A stretch of DNA of 64,000 nt. Origin: an uncultured Bacteroidota bacterium (GTDB lineage: Bacteria; Bacteroidota; Bacteroidia; Flavobacteriales; Flavobacteriaceae). Below, in pieces: positions 28,609-38,137 of this stretch. The translations under genes and the position numbers were made by a program. Below the pieces are notes generated by a model. The model was not told where the DNA came from, did no database searches, and worked only from the letters and a program-made list of their open reading frames with translations. Each line of letters begins with the position of its first letter. Positions within the stretch are counted from its first letter, which is position 1. The stretch covers positions 62,001 through 126,000 of the forward strand of contig CAJWUI010000002.1 in the NCBI GenBank assembly GCA_913047695.1, read 5' to 3'.

Positions 28609-28856
28609 AGGATTATCAGGTTACTTGTCAATTTAAGTTTAATGTAGCGAGTAAACCTAGGAATTTTTTTTAAAGATTGATAACTAAATTTTAAAATAAA
28701 ATAATTTACAAGTAATGTCTTTGAATAAATTATACTCAATTAGACAAAAATATATTAACTTGGCAATGAATAATAGACAAGATAAAGGCTTTCAGATTAT
28801 TTTCAAATATAACTTTTACTTGTTCGGTTGTTCGAAACAAATGAAAATAAAATAAT

Positions 28857-31800
28857 ATGAAAACAAAGAATATATTAAAAAGGGTATTTTCTGCCCTATT
28901 TTTTTTAGCCATCCAACTTACTCTTGCACAAAATATCATTTCAGGAAAAGTAGTTGATTCTGAGAATCAAGAGGCCATTCCTGGAGCTAATGTTATTGTT
29001 GTAGGATCAAATACTGGAGCAGTAGCTGATTTCGATGGGAACTTTACATTAAATACCTCTGCTGAACTTCCTTTAACTATCGAGGTAAGTTATGTTGGTT
29101 ATAGCTCCCAAAGTTTGGAAGTTACGAGTCTAGACCAAGAAATTGTTGTTTCCCTAAGTTTTGGGCAGAATCTGAATGAAGTTGTTATTTCAGCGTCGAG
29201 AAGATCAGAAAAGATTTTAGATGCACCTGCTTCTGTTTCTATTCTATCAACACAGGATATTGAGAATACAGCCAATGTTAATGATCCAGTAAGAAACTTG
29301 ATTAACATACCTGGATTGCAATTTCAACAGCAATCTGCTAATTCAATAAATTTTGAAATGAGAGCTGGCTCTGGCGTTTTTGGTACAAGCGTATTTCCTT
29401 TACTAGATTACCGATTTCTACAGTCACCTGCGTCTGGATCTTTTTTCGCTTTCCAATCAGGATTATCTAATTTAGATATAGAGAGAATTGAAATCGTTCG
29501 CGGTGCTGCGTCTGCCCTCTATGGCCCTAGTGTTGAATCGGGTGTAGTTCACTTTTTCTCTAAAAAAGCTATTGATAAACCAGGCACATCAGTTGAACTT
29601 ATAGGTGGAAACTTAAGTACTCTGCAAGGAGCAATTAGACATGCCTATGCAAATGATAAGAAAACGTTTGGATTCAAAATTAATGCTCAATACAAAAAAG
29701 GTGATGAATTTAGCTTAGATCCTGTAGAGGATGCAGGTTTTTTAGCTCAAATTAACGGAGCCACCGCAAATGGTATTTTCCAACCAATAGTTTCAGGAAA
29801 TAGAATTGACCCTGCCCAAGTACCTACTTCTCCAATACTTACAAGATCTGAAATAGATCCTGATGGAGATGGGAACGCATACTTGAATGAATATGAAACC
29901 TTTATGGCAAACGCTCATTTGGAGTTTAGACCTAATGATAAAACTGATGCTGTAATTTCAGGTGGAATTAATTCAGGAAATGGACTAATAAACCAGGCAC
30001 AAGGACCTGGATATGCAGCTGGAAACGACTATTGGGGTCAGGCTAGGATTAGATCTGGAGGATTTTTCGGACAATTATCCTACACAGCTAATGATGGAGG
30101 TAGTGAAAATGCACCATTTTACCTTTACTTATCAGCACAAAGAATTATAACTAAAAGATCTGCTCTTGATATTCAATTGCAATATAGCTTTGATACTGAA
30201 AACTTCCTTGATTCTAACTTCACTTTTGGTGCAGACTATAGAGATATTGGCGCGGATTCAGAAAATACGCTTTTTGGGATTAATGATGGAAGCAATGATT
30301 ACATAAATTATGGTGTCTATGGACAAGGGACTTCACGTTTTAGTGACAAGTTAGACCTTACTTATGCACTTAGGTACGATAAACTAAATTTTATTGACAA
30401 AGGTAAAATAGCACCAAGGATAGCACTTGTATTTAAACCAAATGCAAAAAATAGTTTTAGGTTAACATACAACGAAGCTGTTTTTGGACCAAGTGCGCTA
30501 GAGACCTATGTTGACTTTCCAGTGCAAATCCAATCTCCTGGTGTTTTAGACGTATGGTTATCAGGGCAAACATCTGCTCAAAATTTTAATCCAAATGCAC
30601 CAATCGAAGTTGTTGGGGGCAATGGATTAGTACTTCCTGCGGATACTACTGATTGGCCGCTTGCAATTCCATACGGAGCTGTTGCAGGCCAGGTTCTACC
30701 CGCACTTTATCAAGGAGTTGGAGCTAATCCTAGTTATGCTCCTCTTTTACCTTTAGTTCAGAACTTTTTTAGTACGTATCAACCTAGTGGGACTTCTGGA
30801 ACAATACAAGGATATAATGCATTTAACGGAACTCCAATGCCACAAGCTGTTGGTACACCTTCAGCATTACTTGGAACTACAACTTCTTGGGAAGTTGGAT
30901 ACAAAGGTTTACTTGGAGACAAATTTGCAATAGGATTAGACGTATACACTTTTGCTAGAACTGGCTCAACTCAGTTTACTGCTATTGGTCCTACATTTAG
31001 GTTAAACGGATATCAAGGGATACCTAATGCATTAGGTGCTCAAGTTGCTGCTGATTTTGCTGCTGATCCTCTTATTAGTGGAGCAATTACTCAAGCTGTA
31101 ACTGCTTTAACACAAGCTGCTGTAGAAGCCCAATATACAGCATTAGGCATACCTGAAGCAATATGGGCAACTGGTGCTCCGGCAGGAGCATTAGGTCCAG
31201 GAACACCAGCAGTAGCTCCAGTTTCAGCAGCTGTTGCCGCAGCAGCACCTGGCCAGATTGCGGCTGCAAATGCTGAAGTTGCCACCCTAGTGGGCGGAGC
31301 TTTTATCCAAGGTGGACAAGCTTATGTTGATGTCATTAAGCCAGTAGCAGAAGGGGGTCAAGGAGCAGGAGCTGCAGTAGGCGCCATAGAATCCCAAAGA
31401 GTTCCACAAGGAGATAACATTACTCATATTTCTGCAGGATACAGAATTTTCGATAATGTAACACGTTCACATTGGGGAAGTGATCTTTCAATGGAATATT
31501 TCGCAACTGAAAAATTAACTTTCTGGGGAAATGCTTCTTGGTTAAGTCAAAATGAGTGGAACCCAGGGGAGGAAAATGACGACGACCTTCCTTTCCAAGA
31601 TTTTCTTAATGCACCAAGATTTAAATTCCGTTTAGGGATGGATTACCTTGATAGAAACGGATTTCAGTTCTCTCTTGCATTCCAGCATGATGATGAGTTT
31701 AATTCCAACCAAGGGTTTTATGCAGGAACTGTTCAAGAAAAAAATTTAGTGGATGCCAGTATCGGATACAGGTTATCTGATAGTGTAAAGTTAGATCTTT

Positions 31801-31895
31801 CATCGACTAATTTATTTAATCAACAGTACAGAGCATTTCCAAATATGCCTGTCATCGGTAGAAGGCTAAACCTTAGATTGGTTTTTGACTTCTAA
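28857..31895 (+). CDS. Large TonB-dependent receptor with Ala-rich loop
   Basis: A 1012-residue outer-membrane receptor. After a signal peptide (cut near LTLAQN, residue 25) comes a CarboxypepD_reg-like domain (27-105, SGKVVDSENQEAIPGANVIV), a plug (about 110-235; RSEKILDAPASVSILS, IERIEIVRGAASALYGP) and a barrel ending RLNLRLVFDF. Residues about 717-845 form an Ala/Gly/Pro-rich segment within the barrel region, read as an extracellular loop. No SusD partner lies next to it. The base composition is visibly less AT-rich than the neighbours, consistent with high expression. It is isolated by 248 bp upstream and a strong terminator downstream. Substrate unknown. Confidence 0.88.
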   Translation: MKTKNILKRVFSALFFLAIQLTLAQNIISGKVVDSENQEAIPGANVIVVGSNTGAVADFDGNFTLNTSAELPLTIEVSYVGYSSQSLEVTSLDQEIVVSLSFGQNLNEVVISASRRSEKILDAPASVSILSTQDIENTANVNDPVRNLINIPGLQFQQQSANSINFEMRAGSGVFGTSVFPLLDYRFLQSPASGSFFAFQSGLSNLDIERIEIVRGAASALYGPSVESGVVHFFSKKAIDKPGTSVELIGGNLSTLQGAIRHAYANDKKTFGFKINAQYKKGDEFSLDPVEDAGFLAQINGATANGIFQPIVSGNRIDPAQVPTSPILTRSEIDPDGDGNAYLNEYETFMANAHLEFRPNDKTDAVISGGINSGNGLINQAQGPGYAAGNDYWGQARIRSGGFFGQLSYTANDGGSENAPFYLYLSAQRIITKRSALDIQLQYSFDTENFLDSNFTFGADYRDIGADSENTLFGINDGSNDYINYGVYGQGTSRFSDKLDLTYALRYDKLNFIDKGKIAPRIALVFKPNAKNSFRLTYNEAVFGPSALETYVDFPVQIQSPGVLDVWLSGQTSAQNFNPNAPIEVVGGNGLVLPADTTDWPLAIPYGAVAGQVLPALYQGVGANPSYAPLLPLVQNFFSTYQPSGTSGTIQGYNAFNGTPMPQAVGTPSALLGTTTSWEVGYKGLLGDKFAIGLDVYTFARTGSTQFTAIGPTFRLNGYQGIPNALGAQVAADFAADPLISGAITQAVTALTQAAVEAQYTALGIPEAIWATGAPAGALGPGTPAVAPVSAAVAAAAPGQIAAANAEVATLVGGAFIQGGQAYVDVIKPVAEGGQGAGAAVGAIESQRVPQGDNITHISAGYRIFDNVTRSHWGSDLSMEYFATEKLTFWGNASWLSQNEWNPGEENDDDLPFQDFLNAPRFKFRLGMDYLDRNGFQFSLAFQHDDEFNSNQGFYAGTVQEKNLVDASIGYRLSDSVKLDLSSTNLFNQQYRAFPNMPVIGRRLNLRLVFDF

Positions 31896-31918
31896 AATCG
31901 AGACTTCAAATAATTTAG

Positions 31919-31946
31919 AGGCAGCAATTATTGCTGCCTTTTTTTT
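31919..31946 (+). terminator. Rho-independent terminator of the large TonB receptor
   Basis: The arms AGGCAGCAA and TTGCTGCCT form a perfect 9-bp stem around the 3-nt loop TTA, followed immediately by a run of T residues. It starts 24 nt after the receptor stop and separates it from atpD. Confidence 0.9.
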
Positions 31947-31956
31947 GTTAAAATTT

Positions 31957-31990
31957 TTGTCAAAAAAAAAGGAGGTATTACATAAATTTA
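31957..31990 (+). promoter_or_regulatory. Possible promoter of atpDC
   Basis: TTG at 31957-31959, 23 nt of spacer, then TAAATTTA at 31983-31990, one mismatch from TAnnTTTG. A GGAGG string falls in the spacer and is not a ribosome site for atpD. It is the best candidate between the terminator and the atpD ATG. Confidence 0.35.
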
Positions 31991-32032
31991 CCTGCAACTC
32001 TCTTATCTTTACCAATCTAAAAATTGCAGTAA

Positions 32033-33565
<1,533 letters not shown>

Positions 33566-33566
33566 C

Positions 33567-33842
33567 ATGAATCTTTCGATTGTTTCACCTGAGGCTGTAC
33601 TTTTTAATGGTGAAGTGGAGAGTGTCACTTTACCAGGGACCTCTGGATATTTTCAGATATTGAACAACCACACCTCTTTAGTATCAACACTAGTGGAAGG
33701 TAGAATCAAAATTCAAGGGAAAATAAACTTAGAGGAATCAAACAAAAAGAAGTTTGAATATAAAGAGGGCTTTACGTATTTAGATATTATTTCAGGCGTG
33801 GTAGAGGTTTTAAGTAATAAAGTCACAATCCTGACTGATTAA
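33567..33842 (+). CDS. atpC: F1Fo ATP synthase subunit epsilon
   Basis: Central-stalk subunit that couples rotation and can inhibit ATPase activity. The 91 residues match only the N-terminal beta-sandwich: LSIVSPEAVLFNGEVESVTL then PGTSGYFQILNNHTSLVSTL. The C-terminal helical hairpin that mediates inhibition in E. coli is absent, which is common in Bacteroidetes epsilon. It converges on recX with 2 nt between stops. Confidence 0.95.
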   Translation: MNLSIVSPEAVLFNGEVESVTLPGTSGYFQILNNHTSLVSTLVEGRIKIQGKINLEESNKKKFEYKEGFTYLDIISGVVEVLSNKVTILTD

Positions 33843-33844
33843 AT

Positions 33845-34312
33845 TTAAATTTTTCTTAAAGCATCGAAAACTTTTTCTGTCTCCCAACCTTTGTAAGAGA
33901 AATAGCGAAGTAACTTTTTTTTTTGATCGTATTTTGTAAGATGCGAAAATTCTTCTAATTTTTTTTCTAAAAGTTCACGAAATTTTTCTTCATAATCAGA
34001 GTCTAATATTTCCTTCATGCCTACGTTTATATTATATTCAGAAATTCCTCTTTTTTTTAATTCTCTTAAAATTCTGCCTTTACCCCATTTCTTAATGTTA
34101 AATTTCCCTCTTGCATAACATTGGGCAAAACGTGTCTCATTTAAATAATTATTTTGTATCAAGTCTGCGACTATAAGATCAATTGCACTTGGGATAATTC
34201 CCAATTCTTTTAATTTGTTAATTACCTCTTTGTGACAACGTTCTTGATAAACACAATAGTATTCAAGTTTTTTTTTTGCGTCCGAAATTGTTAAAGATTT
34301 TTTACTTCGCAT
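33845..34312 (-). CDS. recX: RecX-like regulatory protein
   Basis: Small helical modulator of RecA filaments. From the ATG at 34312 the protein has 155 residues made of three-helix repeats: ISDAKKKLEYYCVYQERCHKEV, DLIVADLIQNNYLNETRFAQCYARGK near 45-70 and WGKGRILRELKKRGIS near 75. An in-frame ATG at 34378 would add 22 residues, but that stretch translates the rng terminator hairpin and is rejected. Its own promoter would lie between the terminator and 34312. RecA is not in the window. Confidence 0.85.
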   Translation of the reverse strand: MRSKKSLTISDAKKKLEYYCVYQERCHKEVINKLKELGIIPSAIDLIVADLIQNNYLNETRFAQCYARGKFNIKKWGKGRILRELKKRGISEYNINVGMKEILDSDYEEKFRELLEKKLEEFSHLTKYDQKKKLLRYFSYKGWETEKVFDALRKI

Positions 34313-34348
34313 ATAGCGAAGATAAAAATTCTTTATTCTTTTTGGATC

Positions 34349-34375
34349 AAAAAAAAACCGCCTGTAAAGGCGGTT
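34349..34375 (-). terminator. Rho-independent terminator downstream of rng
   Basis: On the minus strand AACCGCC and GGCGGTT form a perfect 7-bp stem (34375-34356) around a 6-nt loop and are followed by a run of nine T residues. It begins 5 nt after the rng stop and marks the end of the HU-bS22-rng block. Confidence 0.88.
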
Positions 34376-34379
34376 CATT

Positions 34380-35933
34380 TTAATTTCGGAGTCTTCTTCT
34401 ATCTTTATTCAAAAATCGGAACTCCAAATATGGGTAAGCGTGGCGTGGAACAATTCTAATCCACTTTTTGTATTCAAAATACCATTTTAAGCGTAATGAT
34501 GGATTTCCACTTAAAATGAATGCAGCTACAAAAGGATGAGTATGTAAAAATATCTTTTCTTTTGTATTGCTCTTGTTCTTAGTAATTTTACTAAGCTCTG
34601 TGTTGATTTTGTCAATTAGTACAATAGGAGCCTCGACTTCACCATTAACATTAGGATTAGGCTCATTGGTTTTGATACTCATTTCTGGCCTTACTCGCTG
34701 ACGAGTAATTTGAATGAGACCAAATCTACTTGGCGGAAGAATTTTATGTTTAGTTCTGTCCGCACTCATTTCGTTAATCAAATGTTCAAATAACTTTTTA
34801 CGGTTAGCGTTAGAATTCAAGTCTATAAAGTCCACAACAATTATTCCACCCATATCACGGAGTCTTAATTGTCTTGCGATTTCAGATGCTGCGATTAGAT
34901 TTACTTCCATCGCAGTCTCTTCTTGATTTTTAGAACGATTAGATCGATTTCCACTATTTACATCAATTACGTGCAAGGCCTCAGTATGTTCTATAACTAA
35001 GTATGCTCCTTTTTGCATTGATACCGTTTTACCAAAAGATGTTTTAATTTGACGTTCAATTCCAAATTTCTCAAAAATTGGAAGATGATTTTCATATAGC
35101 TTTACAATTGATTTTTTGTTAGGGGCTATTGTTTCTAAATAATCTCTAATTTCATTTTGCATTTCAGCATCATCAACATGAATACCCGTAAAACTGTCAT
35201 CAAAAATATCTCTAAGTATACTAGACGATCGATTGATTTCACTCAAGACTTTTGTTGGATATCTGTCAATTTGTTTCAATTTAGATGACAAGTTTTTCCA
35301 TCTAGTCAACAATTGTTGGATATCAGCGTCTAAAGCCGCAACTTTTTGGCCTTCAGCAACCGTACGTATAATTAAACCAAATCCTTTGGGCTTAATACTT
35401 TGTACTAGTTTTTTTAAACGGCTTTTTTCTGTTTTATCTTCAATTTTTTGAGAAATTGAGACACGATCAGAAAAAGGCATCAAAACCATATAGCGTCCAG
35501 CTAGAGAAATTTCAGAACTTAATCGGGGTCCTTTTGTCGAGATAGGTTCTTTAACAATTTGAACTAAAACTATTTGTTTGGAAGACAAAGTGTCTCCAAT
35601 ATTACCGTCTTTATCAATATCACTTTCGTAACGAAATTGTTTTAAAAGATAATCTTTGTTTTTACCTGTGCTTACCTGTTTAATATATTTTACCAGAGAA
35701 GGGAGTTTTGGACCTAGATCATGATAATGAAGGAAACCGTCTTTCTCAAAGCCTACATTTACAAATGCGGCATTCAAACCAGGAACAGATTTTCTAATTT
35801 TACCGACAAAAATGTCTCCAACAGAAAATTTGTTGTCTTCAATCTCTTGGTTTAGCTCAATTAATTTTCCATCCTTGAGCAACGCAAAATCAACAGCAGA
35901 GGAATTCGAACGTATAATTAATTCTTTATTCAC
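34380..35933 (-). CDS. rng: Ribonuclease E/G family endoribonuclease
   Basis: Single-strand-specific endoribonuclease of rRNA maturation and mRNA decay. The 517-residue protein starts with the RNase H-like half and an S1 domain (VGDIFVGKIRKSVPGLNAAF near 38-57), the 5' sensor and the catalytic DNase I-like domain with ALHVIDVNSGN near 310 and GGIIVVDFIDL near 340, whose two Asp residues bind Mg. The zinc-link CPxCxG of RNase E and the long scaffold tail are absent, so it is RNase G-like in size. A hairpin lies in the leader. It follows HU and the tiny bS22-like gene on the same strand. Confidence 0.93.
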   Translation of the reverse strand: MNKELIIRSNSSAVDFALLKDGKLIELNQEIEDNKFSVGDIFVGKIRKSVPGLNAAFVNVGFEKDGFLHYHDLGPKLPSLVKYIKQVSTGKNKDYLLKQFRYESDIDKDGNIGDTLSSKQIVLVQIVKEPISTKGPRLSSEISLAGRYMVLMPFSDRVSISQKIEDKTEKSRLKKLVQSIKPKGFGLIIRTVAEGQKVAALDADIQQLLTRWKNLSSKLKQIDRYPTKVLSEINRSSSILRDIFDDSFTGIHVDDAEMQNEIRDYLETIAPNKKSIVKLYENHLPIFEKFGIERQIKTSFGKTVSMQKGAYLVIEHTEALHVIDVNSGNRSNRSKNQEETAMEVNLIAASEIARQLRLRDMGGIIVVDFIDLNSNANRKKLFEHLINEMSADRTKHKILPPSRFGLIQITRQRVRPEMSIKTNEPNPNVNGEVEAPIVLIDKINTELSKITKNKSNTKEKIFLHTHPFVAAFILSGNPSLRLKWYFEYKKWIRIVPRHAYPYLEFRFLNKDRRRLRN

Positions 35934-36006
35934 TCTGTCACATTTTGTGTCATCACTTTATCTTAAGCGATGACTGATTAAACAATAATTTCAGGATTTA
36001 CCTGTA

Positions 36007-36030
36007 GCAGCTTTCAACTATTGAAGCTGC
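36007..36030 (-). other. Hairpin in the rng leader
   Basis: The arms GCAGCTT and AAGCTGC pair over seven bases, with a further CAA/TTG inner helix across one bulged base. It lies 74-97 nt upstream of the rng start and has no T run on either strand, so it is not a simple terminator. A structured leader is notable because RNase E in E. coli autoregulates through its 5' UTR; the parallel is inference. Confidence 0.45.
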
Positions 36031-36074
36031 ATTTCAATGAACTTTTGTAAAAGTTTTAAGTGATTTACCCAGCA

Positions 36075-36164
36075 CTATTTTTTCTTGTGGCGATTGGCTC
36101 TAAGTCTTTTTTTTCTTTTGTGAGTCGCTACCTTATGTCTTTTTCTTTTTTTACCACTTGGCAT
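36075..36164 (-). CDS. bS22/mS38-like small ribosomal protein (AURKAIP1/COX24 domain)
   Basis: A 29-residue, extremely basic reading frame beginning MPSGKKRKRHKVATHKRKKR and ending RANRHKKK. This is the wording of the tiny protein annotated in Bacteroidetes as AURKAIP1/COX24 domain protein, related to mitoribosomal mS38 and mycobacterial bS22, which bind 16S rRNA in the small subunit. 18 of 29 residues are Lys, Arg or His. It lies 19 nt after HU and about 140 nt before rng on the same strand. Too short for ordinary gene finders. Recognition is from memory of the family; ribosomal location is therefore established for relatives, inferred here. Confidence 0.85.
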   Translation of the reverse strand: MPSGKKRKRHKVATHKRKKRLRANRHKKK

Positions 36165-36183
36165 ATTTTGTTGTTAGATTATT

Positions 36184-36480
36184 TTAACTTTTAGGGACAG
36201 CTACTTTTGATTTGATTCCCTGCACAAAAATCTTCGCTGGTTTGAAAGCTGGGATATTATGTGCGGGAATTTTTATAGCTACGTTTTTAGAAATATTACG
36301 ACCTGTTTTTTCAGCACGGGTTTTAATTATAAAGCTTCCAAATCCTCTTAGATATACATTTTCTCCTTTTTCTAAAGAAGTTTTAATTTCTTTCATAAAA
36401 TTTTCAACGGTAGCCTGAACATCTGCCCTATCAATCCCTAATTCATTTGATATATTTGAAACAATTTCTGCTTTTGTCAT
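36184..36480 (-). CDS. HU/IHF-family nucleoid protein
   Basis: Dimeric histone-like DNA-bending protein. The 98 residues contain KAEIVSNISNELGIDRADVQ, the beta-arm entrance VYLRGFGSFIIKTRAEKTGRN near 43-63 and an arm with AIKIPAHNIPAFKPAK; the last residue of the usual PGxGxP-type saddle is changed as in other Bacteroidetes. A short C-terminal tail follows. First gene of the HU-bS22-rng block and preceded by a TATATTTG box. Confidence 0.94.
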   Translation of the reverse strand: MTKAEIVSNISNELGIDRADVQATVENFMKEIKTSLEKGENVYLRGFGSFIIKTRAEKTGRNISKNVAIKIPAHNIPAFKPAKIFVQGIKSKVAVPKS

Positions 36481-36515
36481 AGTTTTTGTATTATTTGCTT
36501 AAAAATCCAGGCTCG

Positions 36516-36523
36516 CAAATATA
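36516..36523 (-). promoter_or_regulatory. -7 box for the HU gene (TATATTTG)
   Basis: Exact TAnnTTTG on the minus strand, 36 nt upstream of the HU ATG. The nearest TTG is 14 nt further upstream (36540-36538), shorter than the usual 17-23, so the -33 element is uncertain. Confidence 0.45.
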
Positions 36524-36600
36524 TCATTTTTTAATTACAAAACTCTCTGTCTAAAGTTTTTATATTATAATTGCTCATCAATAAAAATTAAAAAGTTAAG

Positions 36601-37647
36601 TTGAACTGGACTCAAACATTAATGGAGTGGTTCTACACAAATAAGAGAGATTTTATTTGGCGTAGCACCAAAGATCCTTATAGGATTTGGATATCCGAAA
36701 TAATGTTACAACAAACAAGAGCTTCTCAAGGGCAAACTTATTATAAAAAGTTTATAGGTATTTTTCCAGATCTTCAAACACTAGCTTTAGCTAATCAAGA
36801 TAAAGTTTTAAAATTATGGCAAGGGCTTGGATATTATTCTAGAGCTATAAATTTACATTCGACAGCCCGGTATCTCTACAATGAATATGACGGAAAATTT
36901 CCTAAGACTTTCAATGAAATAATCAATTTAAAAGGTATTGGCGATTATACTGCTAGTGCTATAGCTTCAATATGTTTTGATATTCCTGAAGCTGTAGTTG
37001 ATGGAAATGTCTATCGATTTTTATCACGTTTTTTTGGTATTTCAATACCAATAAATACAAGTAATGCTCATCGTGAATTTAAAAAAAGGGCAACAGAATT
37101 AATGGATTTTAATAATCCTGGTGATTTCAATCAAGCTATTATGGAATTTGGTTCTATACAATGCAAGCCAAAAAACCCTTTATGTCTAAAATGTCCATTT
37201 ATTGAAAATTGTATAGCATACAAAAATCAAAAAATTAATCTTTTTCCTGTAAAAAAGAAGAATTTCAAGTTAAAAAACCGGTACTTCAATTATTTCGTAT
37301 TTCAGGATAGGGAAAAAAAAACAATAGTTGAAAAAAGAAATGAAAACGATATTTGGAAAAATTTATTTCAATTTCCATTATTAGAGCTTCCAAAGCTTAA
37401 TTATAAAAAAGATGAATTATTAAAACAGATAAGATTAAAATACAATCATAAAATTGAATTTGAAAATCTTCATTTGTGGAATTCTAAACCAGTCATTCAA
37501 AAGCTTTCCCATCAAAAACTGCATATTTTTTTCTGGATTATCAATTTAAAAAAATGGAATTCTCAAAATTGGACCACAGTTGACGATTTAAAAAAATTAC
37601 CTGTTCCAATTGCATTACAAAATTTTATCGATAATTTTTATAATTGA
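36601..37647 (+). CDS. mutY: A/G-specific adenine glycosylase
   Basis: Removes adenine mispaired with 8-oxoguanine. The N-terminal HhH-GPD domain shows EIMLQQTRASQGQTYYKKF (catalytic Glu, about residue 35-53), LKGIGDYTASAIASI near 116-130 (helix-hairpin-helix) and VVDGNVYRFLSR with the catalytic Asp near 140. Four Cys in CKPKNPLCLKCPFIENC near 195 hold the 4Fe-4S cluster. A NUDIX-like C-terminal domain recognises the 8-oxoG. The start is TTG, giving NWTQTLMEWF; the next ATG would remove the first helix. Begins the mutY-ssb-gldE-gldD series. Confidence 0.95.
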   Translation: MNWTQTLMEWFYTNKRDFIWRSTKDPYRIWISEIMLQQTRASQGQTYYKKFIGIFPDLQTLALANQDKVLKLWQGLGYYSRAINLHSTARYLYNEYDGKFPKTFNEIINLKGIGDYTASAIASICFDIPEAVVDGNVYRFLSRFFGISIPINTSNAHREFKKRATELMDFNNPGDFNQAIMEFGSIQCKPKNPLCLKCPFIENCIAYKNQKINLFPVKKKNFKLKNRYFNYFVFQDREKKTIVEKRNENDIWKNLFQFPLLELPKLNYKKDELLKQIRLKYNHKIEFENLHLWNSKPVIQKLSHQKLHIFFWIINLKKWNSQNWTTVDDLKKLPVPIALQNFIDNFYN

Positions 37648-37701
37648 TTCATGATGTTTAAATTTACTTATAATCCATTTGAACTTTTAAAAAAAAAAAT
37701 T

Positions 37702-38127
37702 ATGAGTGGAACTCTAAATAAAGTAATGCTTATTGGACACCTTGGCGATGACATTAAAATCCATCATTTTGAGGGTGGTGGTTCAATAGGAAGATTTCCC
37801 CTCGCAACCAATGAAAATTACACAAATAAAAATACCGGTGAAAAAATTACTAATACAGAATGGCACAATATTGTGGTTAGAAATAAAGCTGCTGAAATAT
37901 GTGAAAAATATTTAAGCAAAGGTGATAAAATATACATTGAAGGAAGAATTAATACTCGCAAATGGAAAGCAGAGGACGGTGCTGATCGATATTCTACTGA
38001 GATAAATGTTAATGAATTTACTTTTTTAAATATAAAAAAAGACAGCACAAAATTATCCTCACCTGGAATAGATCAAAGCTCTAATTTTGATAATAAGTTG
38101 GTTGAACCAGATGACTTATCTACTTAA
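37702..38127 (+). CDS. ssb: Single-stranded DNA-binding protein
   Basis: OB-fold protein coating ssDNA. Starting at the ATG at 37702 gives 141 residues beginning SGTLNKVMLIGHLGDDIKI, with EWHNIVVRNKAAEICEKYLS near 54 and IYIEGRINTRKWKAEDGADR near 79-98. The C-terminal tail is short and acidic (VEPDDLST) but lacks the canonical DDDIPF; loss of the terminal Phe might weaken partner binding. An upstream in-frame ATG would add 17 unconserved residues. Located 55 nt after mutY and 11 nt before gldE. Confidence 0.92.
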   Translation: MSGTLNKVMLIGHLGDDIKIHHFEGGGSIGRFPLATNENYTNKNTGEKITNTEWHNIVVRNKAAEICEKYLSKGDKIYIEGRINTRKWKAEDGADRYSTEINVNEFTFLNIKKDSTKLSSPGIDQSSNFDNKLVEPDDLST

Positions 38128-38137
38128 ATTTTAAATA

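Noticed and set aside
31085-31285. Minus-strand frames inside the Ala-rich part of the TonB receptor
   Set aside because: They are antisense mirrors of GCN-rich codons with no start context and no recognisable domain.
34312-34378. Longer recX beginning at 34378
   Set aside because: The extra 22 residues are the translation of the rng terminator hairpin and are not part of the family.
37651-37701. Upstream ssb start
   Set aside because: It adds 17 residues not found in SSB; SGTLNKVMLIG is the family N-terminus.
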